From the NCBI RefSeq assembly GCF_018129985.1, contig NZ_JAFCKT010000001.1:806001-870000 (forward strand): a stretch of 64,000 nucleotides of DNA, in the 5' to 3' direction. A model generated the notes under the pieces. The model worked only from the letters and a program-made list of their open reading frames with translations, was not told the origin of the DNA and searched no databases. This stretch comes from Bradyrhizobium sp. SZCCT0148 (lineage in GTDB: Bacteria > Pseudomonadota > Alphaproteobacteria > Rhizobiales > Xanthobacteraceae). A program made the position numbers and the translations under genes. Below are positions 10,248 to 18,640 of this stretch, one piece after another. How positions within the stretch are numbered: position 1 is the first letter of the stretch; each line of letters begins with the position of its first letter.

Positions 10248-11642
10248 ATGTCAGCTGTCGCCGAGTTGCTTTACTCGCGCCGCGTACCGCAAGTCGCGGT
10301 GCTGGCGCTGATTTCCTTCAGCTTCGCAGGGTGCAGCGCCGACATGTCGTCGCGACTGTCCCAGTCGAACTTCTCCAACCCCTTCGCCTCGGAGCAGACC
10401 GGTTCGGTGCAGCAGGCGCCGCCGCCGCAGCGCGAGCTGCCGCAATATTCGCGGCCGCAGACGCAGCCCGGTTATTATCAGTCGCAGCCCTTGCCGCCGC
10501 CGGCGGTGTCCGCACCTCAATCCTATCCCGTTGCGGGTGGTGGCGGTGTGTCCGGAGGCGGACGCGGCGTCAGCTCCTACGCGCCTCCGACGCAGCCCCA
10601 TCTTGAAACCACGGCCGCGGTGCCGCCCCGTTCCGTTGCCGCGGCCCAGCCGGCCGGAGGCACCAAGATCATCGTCGGCACCAGCGACACGCTCGATCTG
10701 CTCGCCAAGCGCTACCATGTCACGCCGCAGGCGATCCTCGCTGCCAACGGCTACAAGGGGCCGCGCGCGCTCTCGCCCGGCCAGCAACTGATCATCCCGC
10801 ATCCGGCTACGGCCGCTGCGTCTGCGCCTGCGCTGGCCCCCGTCGCGGCGGCTCCTGCGATGGCGCCGAAACCGGTTGCGGCTGCTGTCGCCCCGTCGAC
10901 CATGCACTTCGTCAACCACGGCGACACGCTGGCCAGCATCGCCCGCAAGAACCGCATCTCGTCGGCTGAGCTCGCCCGTGCGAATGGCCTCGACCCCTCG
11001 GCCAAGCTCAAGCTCGGCACCAAGCTGACCGTGCCCGGTGCCAAGACGGTCGCCCTCGCGGCGCCGGTGGCTGCCGCACCCGTCGGGGCTGCTCCGGTTG
11101 CGGGGACGCTCCAGCCGGTTGCTGCGGCTCCCGCGCCCGCCACCCGGATGGCCGCCGCCGCGGCGCCTGTTCAAAGCGCGCGACTGGCCCAGGCCACGGC
11201 GAATGTCGAAGAGAAACCCGCCGCCGAGGCTCCGGCCAAGGCTGCCGAGACCACCAGTGCGCTGCCGACCTTCCGCTGGCCGGTGCGCGGCAAGGTGGTC
11301 ACCAGCTACGGGGCCAAGACCAACGGCAAGTCCAATGACGGCATCAATCTCGCGGTGCCCGAGGGGACGCCGGTCAAGGCGGCCGAAGACGGCGTCGTCG
11401 CTTACTCCGGCAACGAGCTGAAGGGTTACGGCAATCTGGTCCTGGTTCGGCACTCCAACGGCTACGTCACCGCATATGCCCATGCGAGTGAGCTGCTGGT
11501 GAAGCGCGGCGATACCATCAAGCGCGGTCAGGTCATTGCCAAGTCGGGTCAATCCGGGGAGGTGGCGTCGCCGCAGCTCCACTTCGAAATCCGCAAGGGA
11601 TCGAGCCCGGTTGACCCGCTTCAATTCCTCAACGGGGCGTGA
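10248..11642 (+). CDS. NlpD-like lipoprotein, LysM-LysM-LytM
   Basis: 464-residue predicted lipoprotein (lipobox FAGC, lipidated C29). Two LysM peptidoglycan-binding domains lie at about 139-184 and 219-264, separated by Pro/Ala linkers, and a LytM/M23 domain at about 342-464. The M23 metal ligands are degenerate: the usual HxGxD motif reads NDGIN, and the usual HxH reads QLH (PQLHFEIRKGS). Enterobacterial NlpD is degenerate in the same way and activates a cell-wall amidase instead of cutting peptidoglycan. I therefore infer an amidase activator for daughter-cell separation. It sits right after pcm, as nlpD does in E. coli. Confidence 0.9.
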   Translation: MSAVAELLYSRRVPQVAVLALISFSFAGCSADMSSRLSQSNFSNPFASEQTGSVQQAPPPQRELPQYSRPQTQPGYYQSQPLPPPAVSAPQSYPVAGGGGVSGGGRGVSSYAPPTQPHLETTAAVPPRSVAAAQPAGGTKIIVGTSDTLDLLAKRYHVTPQAILAANGYKGPRALSPGQQLIIPHPATAAASAPALAPVAAAPAMAPKPVAAAVAPSTMHFVNHGDTLASIARKNRISSAELARANGLDPSAKLKLGTKLTVPGAKTVALAAPVAAAPVGAAPVAGTLQPVAAAPAPATRMAAAAAPVQSARLAQATANVEEKPAAEAPAKAAETTSALPTFRWPVRGKVVTSYGAKTNGKSNDGINLAVPEGTPVKAAEDGVVAYSGNELKGYGNLVLVRHSNGYVTAYAHASELLVKRGDTIKRGQVIAKSGQSGEVASPQLHFEIRKGSSPVDPLQFLNGA

Positions 11643-11680
11643 GGCGCGGGCAGGCACGCAGTCACCACAAGCGCGGCGTC

Positions 11681-11772
11681 GTCGCCCGGCTTGACCGGGC
11701 GACCAAGTACGCCGCGGCCTCACGATCGATCATAACCGTGACTGGAATACTGGCTTCCCCGCTCGCGCGGGG
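11681..11772. repeat. Palindromic intergenic element
   Basis: A perfect hairpin GTCGCCCGG-CTTGA-CCGGGCGAC at 11681-11703 and a second CCCCGC-TCGC-GCGGGG at 11757-11772 lie in the gap between the convergent nlpD-like and ATPase genes. It is the same class of element as the one at 6147-6230. Confidence 0.65.
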
Positions 11773-11805
11773 AATGACAGTTTTGAACTGCGCTGCCGCT
11801 TTCCG

Positions 11806-12798
11806 CTACTTCGCCGTCAGCTTCACGCCCAGCCGTCCCGCCAGCTCCTGCACGAATTGCCAGGCGACGCGGCCCGAGCGGGAGCCGCGGGTGGTCGACC
11901 ATTCCAACGCCTCGCGCTCCAGGGCCTCATCGTCGACCTTGACGCCGAAATGGCTGCAATAGCCGCGCACCATGGCGAGGTATTCGTCCTGGCTGCAGCG
12001 GTGGAAGCCGAGCCAGAGGCCGAAACGATCGGACAGTGACACCTTCTCCTCGACGGCTTCACCGGGATTGATCGCGGTCGAGCGCTCGTTCTCGATCATG
12101 TCGCGTGCCAGCAGATGGCGGCGGTTGGAGGTGGCGTAGAGGATCACATTCTCGGGCCGGCCCTCGATGCCGCCTTCGAGCACGGCCTTCAGCGATTTGT
12201 AGGAGGCGTCGTTGCCGTCGAAGGAGAGGTCGTCGATGAACACGATGAAGTTGAAGCTGGCGTCCCGGAGCTTTTCCATCAGCATCGGCAGGCTTTCGAT
12301 GTCCTCGCGGTGGATCTCGATCAGCTTCAGCCTGTCGGCCGGTTTGCGCTCCGCATTGATGCTGGCGTGCGCCGCCTTCACCAGCGACGATTTGCCCATG
12401 CCACGCGCGCCCCAGAGCAGCGCATTGTTGGCGGGCAGGCCATTGGCGAAGCGCTCGGTGTTCTCCATCAGGATGTCGCGCATTCGGTCGACGCCCTTGA
12501 GCAGGAACAGCTCGACGCGGCTGACACGCGGCACCGGCGCAAGGCGGCCATCGGGGTGCCAGACATAGGCATCGGCCTCTTTGAACGACTCGCGTTCGAG
12601 GGCCGGCTTGCCCTGGGCGGACAGGTGCGCCGCAATGGTCTCCAGCGCGCGGACGATGCGCTCCTGAGAAAGGGCCGCGGATGCCTGGACGGCCACCTTG
12701 GCAGTCCCCTTGGGGCGTTTTGCCGCGACGGGGGCGGCCTTGCGGGCAGGGGTGCGGAGGCCTTTGCCGGCCGGGCTTTTGCTGAGTTTTCTGGGCAT
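11806..12798 (-). CDS. P-loop ATPase of the DUF815 family
   Basis: 330-residue AAA-type ATPase. A basic N-terminal tail (Lys/Ala-rich, residues 1-40) is followed by the nucleotide-binding core with Walker A GARGMGKSS at 130-138 and Walker B FIVFIDD ending at 190. The family (DUF815, YifB-unrelated) has no firm function, though these ATPases resemble DnaA/IstB-type loaders. I start at 12798, where AGGAAC precedes the ATG nine bases away; an upstream in-frame ATG at 12891 is possible. It is divergent from yajC. Confidence 0.85.
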   Translation of the reverse strand: MPRKLSKSPAGKGLRTPARKAAPVAAKRPKGTAKVAVQASAALSQERIVRALETIAAHLSAQGKPALERESFKEADAYVWHPDGRLAPVPRVSRVELFLLKGVDRMRDILMENTERFANGLPANNALLWGARGMGKSSLVKAAHASINAERKPADRLKLIEIHREDIESLPMLMEKLRDASFNFIVFIDDLSFDGNDASYKSLKAVLEGGIEGRPENVILYATSNRRHLLARDMIENERSTAINPGEAVEEKVSLSDRFGLWLGFHRCSQDEYLAMVRGYCSHFGVKVDDEALEREALEWSTTRGSRSGRVAWQFVQELAGRLGVKLTAK

Positions 12799-12979
12799 GT
12801 CCGAAGTTCCTGAAGATGCAGCCTTATCGGGCCTGACGGCGCGCCGCAAGGTGGCCAAATGAGCGGTCTGGCAGCGTTGCAATTGGGGCAATGGCCGCTA
12901 TAGTCCGCGCGAATTTGACCGAACCGGTCGCCTTTAAGGGCCTGACCGGTTTTCCCCCGTGTCCACGAGGATCGTCCGA

Positions 12980-13357
12980 ATGTTCATTACCCCTGCGTAT
13001 GCCCAGGCCGCGGGCGCCGGCGACACCAACAGCATGTTGATGTCGCTGCTGCCGTTCGCCCTGATTTTCGTGATCATGTACTTCCTGATTCTGCGTCCGC
13101 AGCAGAAGAAGGTGCGCGACCACGCCGATCTCGTGAAGAACATCCGCCGCGGCGACACCGTCGTGACCTCGGGTGGCCTCGTCGGCAAGGTCACGAAGGT
13201 CGTCGATGACGACCAGATCGAGTTCGAGATTTCCGATGGCGTGCGCGTCAGGCAGATGCGCCAGATGATCTCCGGCGTGCGCGCCAAGGGCGAGCCGGCC
13301 AAGGAATCCAAGGAAAGCGCGAAGGATAGTGCCAAGGACGACGCCACCTCCAAGTGA
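12980..13357 (+). CDS. yajC: Preprotein translocase subunit YajC
   Basis: 125-residue inner-membrane accessory subunit of the Sec translocon. One membrane helix (LMSLLPFALIFVIMYFLI) is followed by RPQQKK and the cytoplasmic domain with GDTVVTSGGLVGKV, both hallmarks of the family. The C-terminus is a Lys/Glu/Asp/Ser-rich tail. The ATG at 12980 is preferred; a GTG at 12959 is in frame. First gene of yajC-secD-secF. Confidence 0.96.
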   Translation: MFITPAYAQAAGAGDTNSMLMSLLPFALIFVIMYFLILRPQQKKVRDHADLVKNIRRGDTVVTSGGLVGKVTKVVDDDQIEFEISDGVRVRQMRQMISGVRAKGEPAKESKESAKDSAKDDATSK

Positions 13358-13404
13358 GCGCGTCCGCGAGCATCTCAAGTCTCCTGATCTGACAGGTCCA
13401 GTCT

Positions 13405-15006
13405 ATGTTGTATTTCACGCGGTGGAAGGCGCTCGGGATCATCCTGACGGCGCTGATCGTGTGCCTCTGCGCGGTCCCGAACTTCTTCCCCGAGGCGCAG
13501 GTCAAGACCTGGCCCGCCTGGGCGCAGCGCAGGCTCGTGCTCGGCCTCGATCTCCAGGGCGGCTCCTATCTGCTGCTCGAGGTCGATTCCAACTACGTGA
13601 AGAAGGAGCGGCTCGACCAGGTTCGTGACGACGTTCGCCGGACGCTGCGCGATGCCAAGATCGGCTTCACCGGCGGTGTGGTCGTCCGCAATGATGCCGC
13701 CGAAGTTCGCATCACCAAGGAATCCGACGTTCAGGCTGCGCTCGGCAAGCTGCGCGAACTGTCCCAGCCGCTGGGCGGCCTGATGGGATCAAGCGGTCAG
13801 CGCGACCTCGAGGTGAGCGAGGCCGGCGGCGTGATCCGCCTGACCGTTCCGCAGGCCGCGATGCTCGACCGCATGCGCAAGACCATCGAGCAGTCGATCC
13901 AGATCGTCGAGCGCCGCGTCAACGAACTCGGCACCGTCGAGCCCGTGATCCAGCGCCAGGGCAATGACCGCATCCTGGTGCAGGTGCCCGGTCTTCAGGA
14001 TCCGACGCGCCTGAAGAAGCTGCTCGGCGAGACCGCGAAGATGGAATTCCGCATGGTCGACACGACCGTGTCGCCGGACCAGGCCCAACAGGGCAAGCTG
14101 CCGCCTGAGTCCGAATTGCTGATGAGCGCGTCGCCGCCGCCGACGCCCTACGTGGTCAAGAAGCAGGTGCTGGTTGCCGGCGGCGATCTGATCGATGCCC
14201 AGGCGACCTTCGACCAGCGTACGAGTGAGCCGGTCGTCAGCTTCAAGTTCAATACCTCGGGCGCGCGCAAGTTCGCGCAGGCCACGCAAGAGAATGTCGG
14301 ACTGCCCTTCGCGATCGTGCTCGACAACAAGGTGATCTCTGCACCCCGGATCAACGAGCCCATCACGGGCGGGCAGGGTCAGATCTCCGGCAGCTTCACG
14401 GTCCAGTCCGCCAACGATCTCGCGATCCTGATGCGCGCCGGCGCGCTGCCGGCGCCGCTGACCGTGGTCGAGGAGCGCACCGTCGGTCCCGGCCTCGGCC
14501 AGGACTCGATCGAGAAGGGCGAGCTCGCGGCCTATGTCGGCTCGATCCTCGTCGTCGTCTTCATGCTGCTGACCTACCGGCTGTTCGGCGTGTTCGCCAA
14601 CATCGCGGTGGCCATCAACGTCGCCATGATCTTCGGCCTGTTGTCGCTGCTCAACGCCACGCTGACGCTGCCCGGCATCGCCGGCATCGTGCTCACCGTC
14701 GGCATCGCGGTCGACTCCAACGTGCTGATCTACGAGCGTATCCGCGAGGAGCTGCGCGGCGGCCGCAACGCGATCTCGGCGATCGACGCCGGCTTCAAGC
14801 GGGCGCTGGCGACCATCCTCGATTCCAACATTACAACCTTCATTGCCGCCGCGGTGCTGTTCTACATCGGCACTGGCCCGGTGCGCGGCTTCGCCGTGAC
14901 GCTCGGCATCGGCATCATCACCACGGTGTTCACCGCCTTCACCATGACCCGGCTGATCGTCGCCTGGTGGGTGCGGTGGAAGCGGCCGCAGAGCGTGCCG
15001 ATCTAG
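13405..15006 (+). CDS. secD: Protein translocase subunit SecD
   Basis: 533-residue inner-membrane protein that with SecF uses the proton gradient to help pull secreted proteins through SecYEG. It has an N-terminal membrane helix, the GLDLQGGSYLLLEVD motif, a large periplasmic domain (about 55-370), and five C-terminal membrane helices including LTVGIAVDSNVLIYERIREE. It follows yajC by 47 bases and precedes secF by 10, so one operon is likely. Confidence 0.97.
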   Translation: MLYFTRWKALGIILTALIVCLCAVPNFFPEAQVKTWPAWAQRRLVLGLDLQGGSYLLLEVDSNYVKKERLDQVRDDVRRTLRDAKIGFTGGVVVRNDAAEVRITKESDVQAALGKLRELSQPLGGLMGSSGQRDLEVSEAGGVIRLTVPQAAMLDRMRKTIEQSIQIVERRVNELGTVEPVIQRQGNDRILVQVPGLQDPTRLKKLLGETAKMEFRMVDTTVSPDQAQQGKLPPESELLMSASPPPTPYVVKKQVLVAGGDLIDAQATFDQRTSEPVVSFKFNTSGARKFAQATQENVGLPFAIVLDNKVISAPRINEPITGGQGQISGSFTVQSANDLAILMRAGALPAPLTVVEERTVGPGLGQDSIEKGELAAYVGSILVVVFMLLTYRLFGVFANIAVAINVAMIFGLLSLLNATLTLPGIAGIVLTVGIAVDSNVLIYERIREELRGGRNAISAIDAGFKRALATILDSNITTFIAAAVLFYIGTGPVRGFAVTLGIGIITTVFTAFTMTRLIVAWWVRWKRPQSVPI

Positions 15007-15016
15007 GAGCCTGATC

Positions 15017-16036
15017 GTGACTCACACCGTTCTCATCGGGCTCGGCGTCCTCATCGCCATTCTCACCGTGGTCGCAGCCTTTGGCTGGCTGCCATCGCTG
15101 CGGATCGTTCCGGACGACACCCATTTCGACTTCACGCGTTTTCGCCGCATCAGCTTCCCCATCTCGGCTGTGCTGTCGATCATCGCGATCACGCTGTTCT
15201 TCACCCACGGGCTGAACCTCGGTATCGACTTCAAGGGCGGCACGCTGCTGGAGGTGCGGGCCAAGTCCGGCGCCGCCGACATCGCGGCGATGCGCACGAC
15301 GCTGGAAGGCCTGCGGCTCGGCGAAATCCAGCTGCAGCAGTTCGGCGGCCCCGAGAACGTGCTGATCCGCGTTGCCGAGCAGCCCGGCGGCGACAAGGCG
15401 CAGCAGGATGCCGTGCAGAAGGTCCGTACCGCGCTCGGTGATTCCATCGAATATCGCCGCGTCGAGGTGCTCGGTCCGCGCGTCGCCGGCGAGCTCTTGG
15501 CCTACGGCATGCTCGGCCTGATGCTCGCGATCGTCTCGATCCTGATCTATCTCTGGTTCCGGTTCGAATGGCAGTTCGCGCTGGGCGCCATGATCGCCAA
15601 CGTGCACGACATCGTGCTGACGATCGGCTTCATGTCGATCAGCCAGGTCGATTTCGACCTGACCAGCATTGCCGCGCTTTTGACCATCCTGGGCTATTCG
15701 CTCAACGACACCGTCGTCATCTACGACCGCATTCGCGAAATGCTGCGGCGTTACAAGAAGATGCCGATGCCGCAGTTGCTCAACGAGTCGATCAACTCGA
15801 CGCTGTCGCGCTCGATCATCACCCACTTCACGGTGACGCTGGCCCTGTTGGCGCTGCTCCTGTTCGGCGGGCACGCGATCCACAGCTTCACCGCGGTGAT
15901 GATGTTCGGCGTGGTGCTGGTCGGCACCTACACCTCGATCTTCATCGCGGCGCCGATCCTGATCTATCTCGGCGTCGGAGAGCATCGCGAGGATGCGTCC
16001 GATACGGCTACGCCGGCGAAGAAAAGCAAGGCATGA
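15017..16036 (+). CDS. secF: Protein translocase subunit SecF
   Basis: 339-residue partner of SecD, an RND-superfamily secretion motor subunit. It has six predicted membrane helices, the GIDFKGGTLLEV motif after the first helix, and YSLNDTVVIYDRIRE, the family counterpart of the SecD proton-path motif. The start codon is GTG at 15017. The C-terminus is a short charged tail (TPAKKSKA). A strong stem-loop follows the stop. Confidence 0.97.
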   Translation: MTHTVLIGLGVLIAILTVVAAFGWLPSLRIVPDDTHFDFTRFRRISFPISAVLSIIAITLFFTHGLNLGIDFKGGTLLEVRAKSGAADIAAMRTTLEGLRLGEIQLQQFGGPENVLIRVAEQPGGDKAQQDAVQKVRTALGDSIEYRRVEVLGPRVAGELLAYGMLGLMLAIVSILIYLWFRFEWQFALGAMIANVHDIVLTIGFMSISQVDFDLTSIAALLTILGYSLNDTVVIYDRIREMLRRYKKMPMPQLLNESINSTLSRSIITHFTVTLALLALLLFGGHAIHSFTAVMMFGVVLVGTYTSIFIAAPILIYLGVGEHREDASDTATPAKKSKA

Positions 16037-16048
16037 TCCGAACCGCAT

Positions 16049-16072
16049 GCCCTCGCAGGCGTTTGCGAGGGC
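16049..16072 (+). other. Stem-loop after secF
   Basis: GCCCTCGCA (16049-16057) pairs perfectly with TGCGAGGGC (16064-16072) around a 6-base loop. There is no T-run, so it is more likely an mRNA-stabilising or processing hairpin inside the operon than a terminator. Confidence 0.55.
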
Positions 16073-16096
16073 GGTAAGCTCATTCGGACGAAGCTC

Positions 16097-16480
16097 ATGG
16101 CCGGAGATCCCAACGCACCGCATTTCCCGCGCTCGGCGCCGATCGACGCCTATGGCAAGGGCCGCTTCGCCTTTGCCGGCATGTCGCATCGGGGATCGCT
16201 GCTGTGTCTGCCCGACGCGATCTGGGCCTGGGACGTGACGGATCCCGCGAAAATCGACCGCTATTCGCTGGACCGGGTGTTCGCGGCCGCCAACAGCATC
16301 GACACGCTCCTGATCGGCACCGGAACCGGGGTCTGGCTGCCGCCGCCGGCGTTGCGCCAGGCGCTCAAGGCGGCGAGGGTGGTGCTGGACACGATGCAGA
16401 CCGGCCCCGCCGTGCGCACCTACAACATCATGATCGGCGAACGGCGGCGGGTCGCGGCTGCGCTGATCGCCGTGCCATGA
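16097..16480 (+). CDS. Mth938-like (NDUFAF3-related) protein
   Basis: 127-residue protein of the DUF498/Mth938 fold. Its central blocks (IDTLLIGTGTGVWLPPP, then VVLDTMQTGPAVRTYNIMIG, then RRVAAALIAVP) match the layout of mitochondrial NDUFAF3, an assembly factor for respiratory complex I (NADH dehydrogenase). No catalytic residues are evident. It overlaps the next gene by four bases (ATGA), and that gene resembles another complex I assembly factor. A role in complex I assembly is inferred from homology and context. Confidence 0.85.
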   Translation: MAGDPNAPHFPRSAPIDAYGKGRFAFAGMSHRGSLLCLPDAIWAWDVTDPAKIDRYSLDRVFAAANSIDTLLIGTGTGVWLPPPALRQALKAARVVLDTMQTGPAVRTYNIMIGERRRVAAALIAVP

Positions 16481-17340
16481 GCGCCGCGGCAGCTCCGCCC
16501 GACAATTTGTCCTTCTGCGCCGATCTCGTGCGCAGCCACGACTTCCCGCGCTATGCCGCGACGCTGTTTGCGCCCGCTGCCGAGCGCCGAGCGCTACTGG
16601 CCCTCTACGCCTTCAACGTCGAGATCGTCCGCGTCCGCGACCAGGTGAGCCAGCCCTTGCCAGGCGAGATCCGCTTCCAATGGTGGACCGATCTGTTCTC
16701 GGGCCTGGTCCACGGCAGCGCCGAAGGCAACCCGGTCGCGGCCGAGTTGCTGCGCGCGATCCGCGATTTCGATTTGCCGGTCGGGCCGCTGTCGCTGCTG
16801 GTCGACGAGCACCAGTTCGACCTCTACAACGATCCGATGCCGACGATGGCCGCGCTGGAAGGCTATCTGGCCGCGACCTCGTCGGCGCTGTTCGATCTCG
16901 CGGCCCGGATCATGGCGCCGCCCTCGGAGGCCGTCGAACATCTCGCCCGTCATGCCGGGCTTGCGCAGGGCATCGCGCAGATCATCACGAACCTGCCGCG
17001 CGATGCCGCGCACAGGCAGCTGTTCCTGCCGCAGCAGCTGCTGGCGGACCACGATTGCGACATGGAGGCCGTGTTCGCCGGCAAGGACACGCCGGCCCTG
17101 CGCGCCGTGGTTGAGCAACTCGCGGGCGAAGCGAGGCAGCATCTCTCTACGGCCCTGTCGTTGCTGGCGGAGGTGCCGCCAGCGGCTCGTGCAGCATTTC
17201 TGCCGCTCGGACAGGTGCGGGCCGACCTCAAGCTCCTGTCACAATCCGGGCTCAATCCTTTTGCGCCGAGGCAATCGTCCCGGCTGCGCACGCTGTGGGC
17301 GCTGTGGCGGGCTTCGCGGTCGCGTGAGTTTACCAAATAG
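16477..17340 (+). CDS. Squalene/phytoene-synthase-fold protein, NDUFAF6-like
   Basis: 287-residue all-helical protein of the squalene/phytoene synthase fold. The Asp-rich substrate motifs of true synthases are missing: the first is replaced by ALYAFNVEIVRVRDQVS, and the second reads GIAQIITNLPRDA. The AFNVE block, the following RFQWWTDLF and the closing LRTLWALWRASRSREF match mitochondrial NDUFAF6, a complex I assembly factor. I infer a non-enzymatic assembly role. Annotation as phytoene synthase would probably be misleading: no carotenoid or hopanoid genes are nearby. Confidence 0.82.
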   Translation: MSAAAAPPDNLSFCADLVRSHDFPRYAATLFAPAAERRALLALYAFNVEIVRVRDQVSQPLPGEIRFQWWTDLFSGLVHGSAEGNPVAAELLRAIRDFDLPVGPLSLLVDEHQFDLYNDPMPTMAALEGYLAATSSALFDLAARIMAPPSEAVEHLARHAGLAQGIAQIITNLPRDAAHRQLFLPQQLLADHDCDMEAVFAGKDTPALRAVVEQLAGEARQHLSTALSLLAEVPPAARAAFLPLGQVRADLKLLSQSGLNPFAPRQSSRLRTLWALWRASRSREFTK

Positions 17341-17385
17341 CGGCTGGCTTATCGCCTGAGCCTGCCAAATGCCGTATGCTGTCCC

Positions 17386-18630
17386 ATGGCTGAATTGTCC
17401 CCAACCTCGCCCGTCGATCTCAGCGGTTTGCCGGTCGCCCCAAGCGACATTGCCGCCGCCGCCGAGACGATCAGGGGCGCCGTCGTCGAGACGCCCTGCA
17501 GCTACAGCCGCACGCTCAGCAGCATCTGCGGTTGCGAGATCTGGCTGAAATTCGAGAATCTCCAATTCACCTCCTCGTTCAAGGAGCGGGGCGCGCTCAA
17601 CCGCCTCACCTCGCTGACGCCGGAGGAGCGCGCGCGGGGCGTGATCGCGATGTCGGCGGGCAACCACGCGCAGGGCGTCGCCTATCACGCCAAGCGGCTC
17701 GGCATTCCCGCCACCATCGTCATGCCGGTCGGCACGCCGATGGTGAAAGTCGAGAACACCCGGCATCACGGCGCGGAGGTGGTCGTCACCGGCGCGACGC
17801 TGGAGGAGGCGGCCGCGTTCGCGCGCAGCCACGGCGAAGCCAAAAGCATGATCTTCGTCCATCCCTACGACGATCCGCTTGTCATCGCGGGCCAGGGCAC
17901 GATCGGGCTGGAGATGATGAGGGCCGTGCCGGAGCTCGACACGCTGGTCGTGCCGATCGGCGGCGGCGGGCTGATCAGCGGCATTGGCATCGCCGCGAAA
18001 TCGATCAAGCCATCGTTGCGAATCCTGGGCGTCGAGGCCTGGCTCTATCCGTCGATGTACAATGCCATCCACACCGGCAATCTGCCGGCGCGCGGCGATA
18101 CGCTGGCCGAAGGCATTGCGGTGAAATCGCCCGGCAAGATCACCACCGAGATCGTCCGCCGCCTCGTCGACGACATCGCGCTCGTCAACGAAGCCGAGCT
18201 GGAGCGCGCGCTCGCGACCTTGATCTCGATCGAGAAGACGGTCGTCGAGGGCGCCGGCGCCGCCGGCCTCGCTGCGCTGATGTCGGATCCCTCCCGCTTC
18301 GCGGGCCAGAAGGTGGGCTTGGTGCTGAGCGGCGGCAATATCGACACGCGGCTGATCGCATCCGTCCTCACCCGCGAACTTGCGCGCGAGGGGCGGTTGA
18401 CCCAGCTCTCGCTCGATATCCCCGACAGGCCCGGGCAATTGGCTGCTGTGGCGGCGCTGCTCGCCGAAGCCGGCGCCAACATCATCGAGGTCTCGCACCA
18501 GCGGACTTTCTCCGATCTGCCGGCCAAGGCGACACTGCTGCAGCTCGTCATCGAGACGCGCGACAGCGCGCATCTCGACGAGGTGATGGCCAGGCTCGGC
18601 GCATCCGGACTGAGCGCGCGCTGCACGTGA
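17386..18630 (+). CDS. ilvA: Threonine ammonia-lyase, biosynthetic type
   Basis: 414-residue PLP enzyme converting threonine to 2-oxobutanoate, the first step of isoleucine synthesis. The PLP Lys is K66 in SSFKERGALN, and the phosphate-binding loop is PIGGGGLISG. Residues from about 335 form a C-terminal ACT-like regulatory domain (LSLDIPDRPGQLAAVAALLA), so allosteric control by amino acids is expected. There is one ACT domain, unlike the two of E. coli IlvA; length fits the shorter type. Some members of this type act on other substrates, so substrate is inferred. Confidence 0.9.
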   Translation: MAELSPTSPVDLSGLPVAPSDIAAAAETIRGAVVETPCSYSRTLSSICGCEIWLKFENLQFTSSFKERGALNRLTSLTPEERARGVIAMSAGNHAQGVAYHAKRLGIPATIVMPVGTPMVKVENTRHHGAEVVVTGATLEEAAAFARSHGEAKSMIFVHPYDDPLVIAGQGTIGLEMMRAVPELDTLVVPIGGGGLISGIGIAAKSIKPSLRILGVEAWLYPSMYNAIHTGNLPARGDTLAEGIAVKSPGKITTEIVRRLVDDIALVNEAELERALATLISIEKTVVEGAGAAGLAALMSDPSRFAGQKVGLVLSGGNIDTRLIASVLTRELAREGRLTQLSLDIPDRPGQLAAVAALLAEAGANIIEVSHQRTFSDLPAKATLLQLVIETRDSAHLDEVMARLGASGLSARCT

Positions 18631-18640
18631 TCGACGGCTT

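Noticed and set aside
16477..17340. Phytoene or squalene synthase as the function
   Set aside because: The Asp-rich substrate motifs are absent and the sequence fits NDUFAF6-type assembly factors better.
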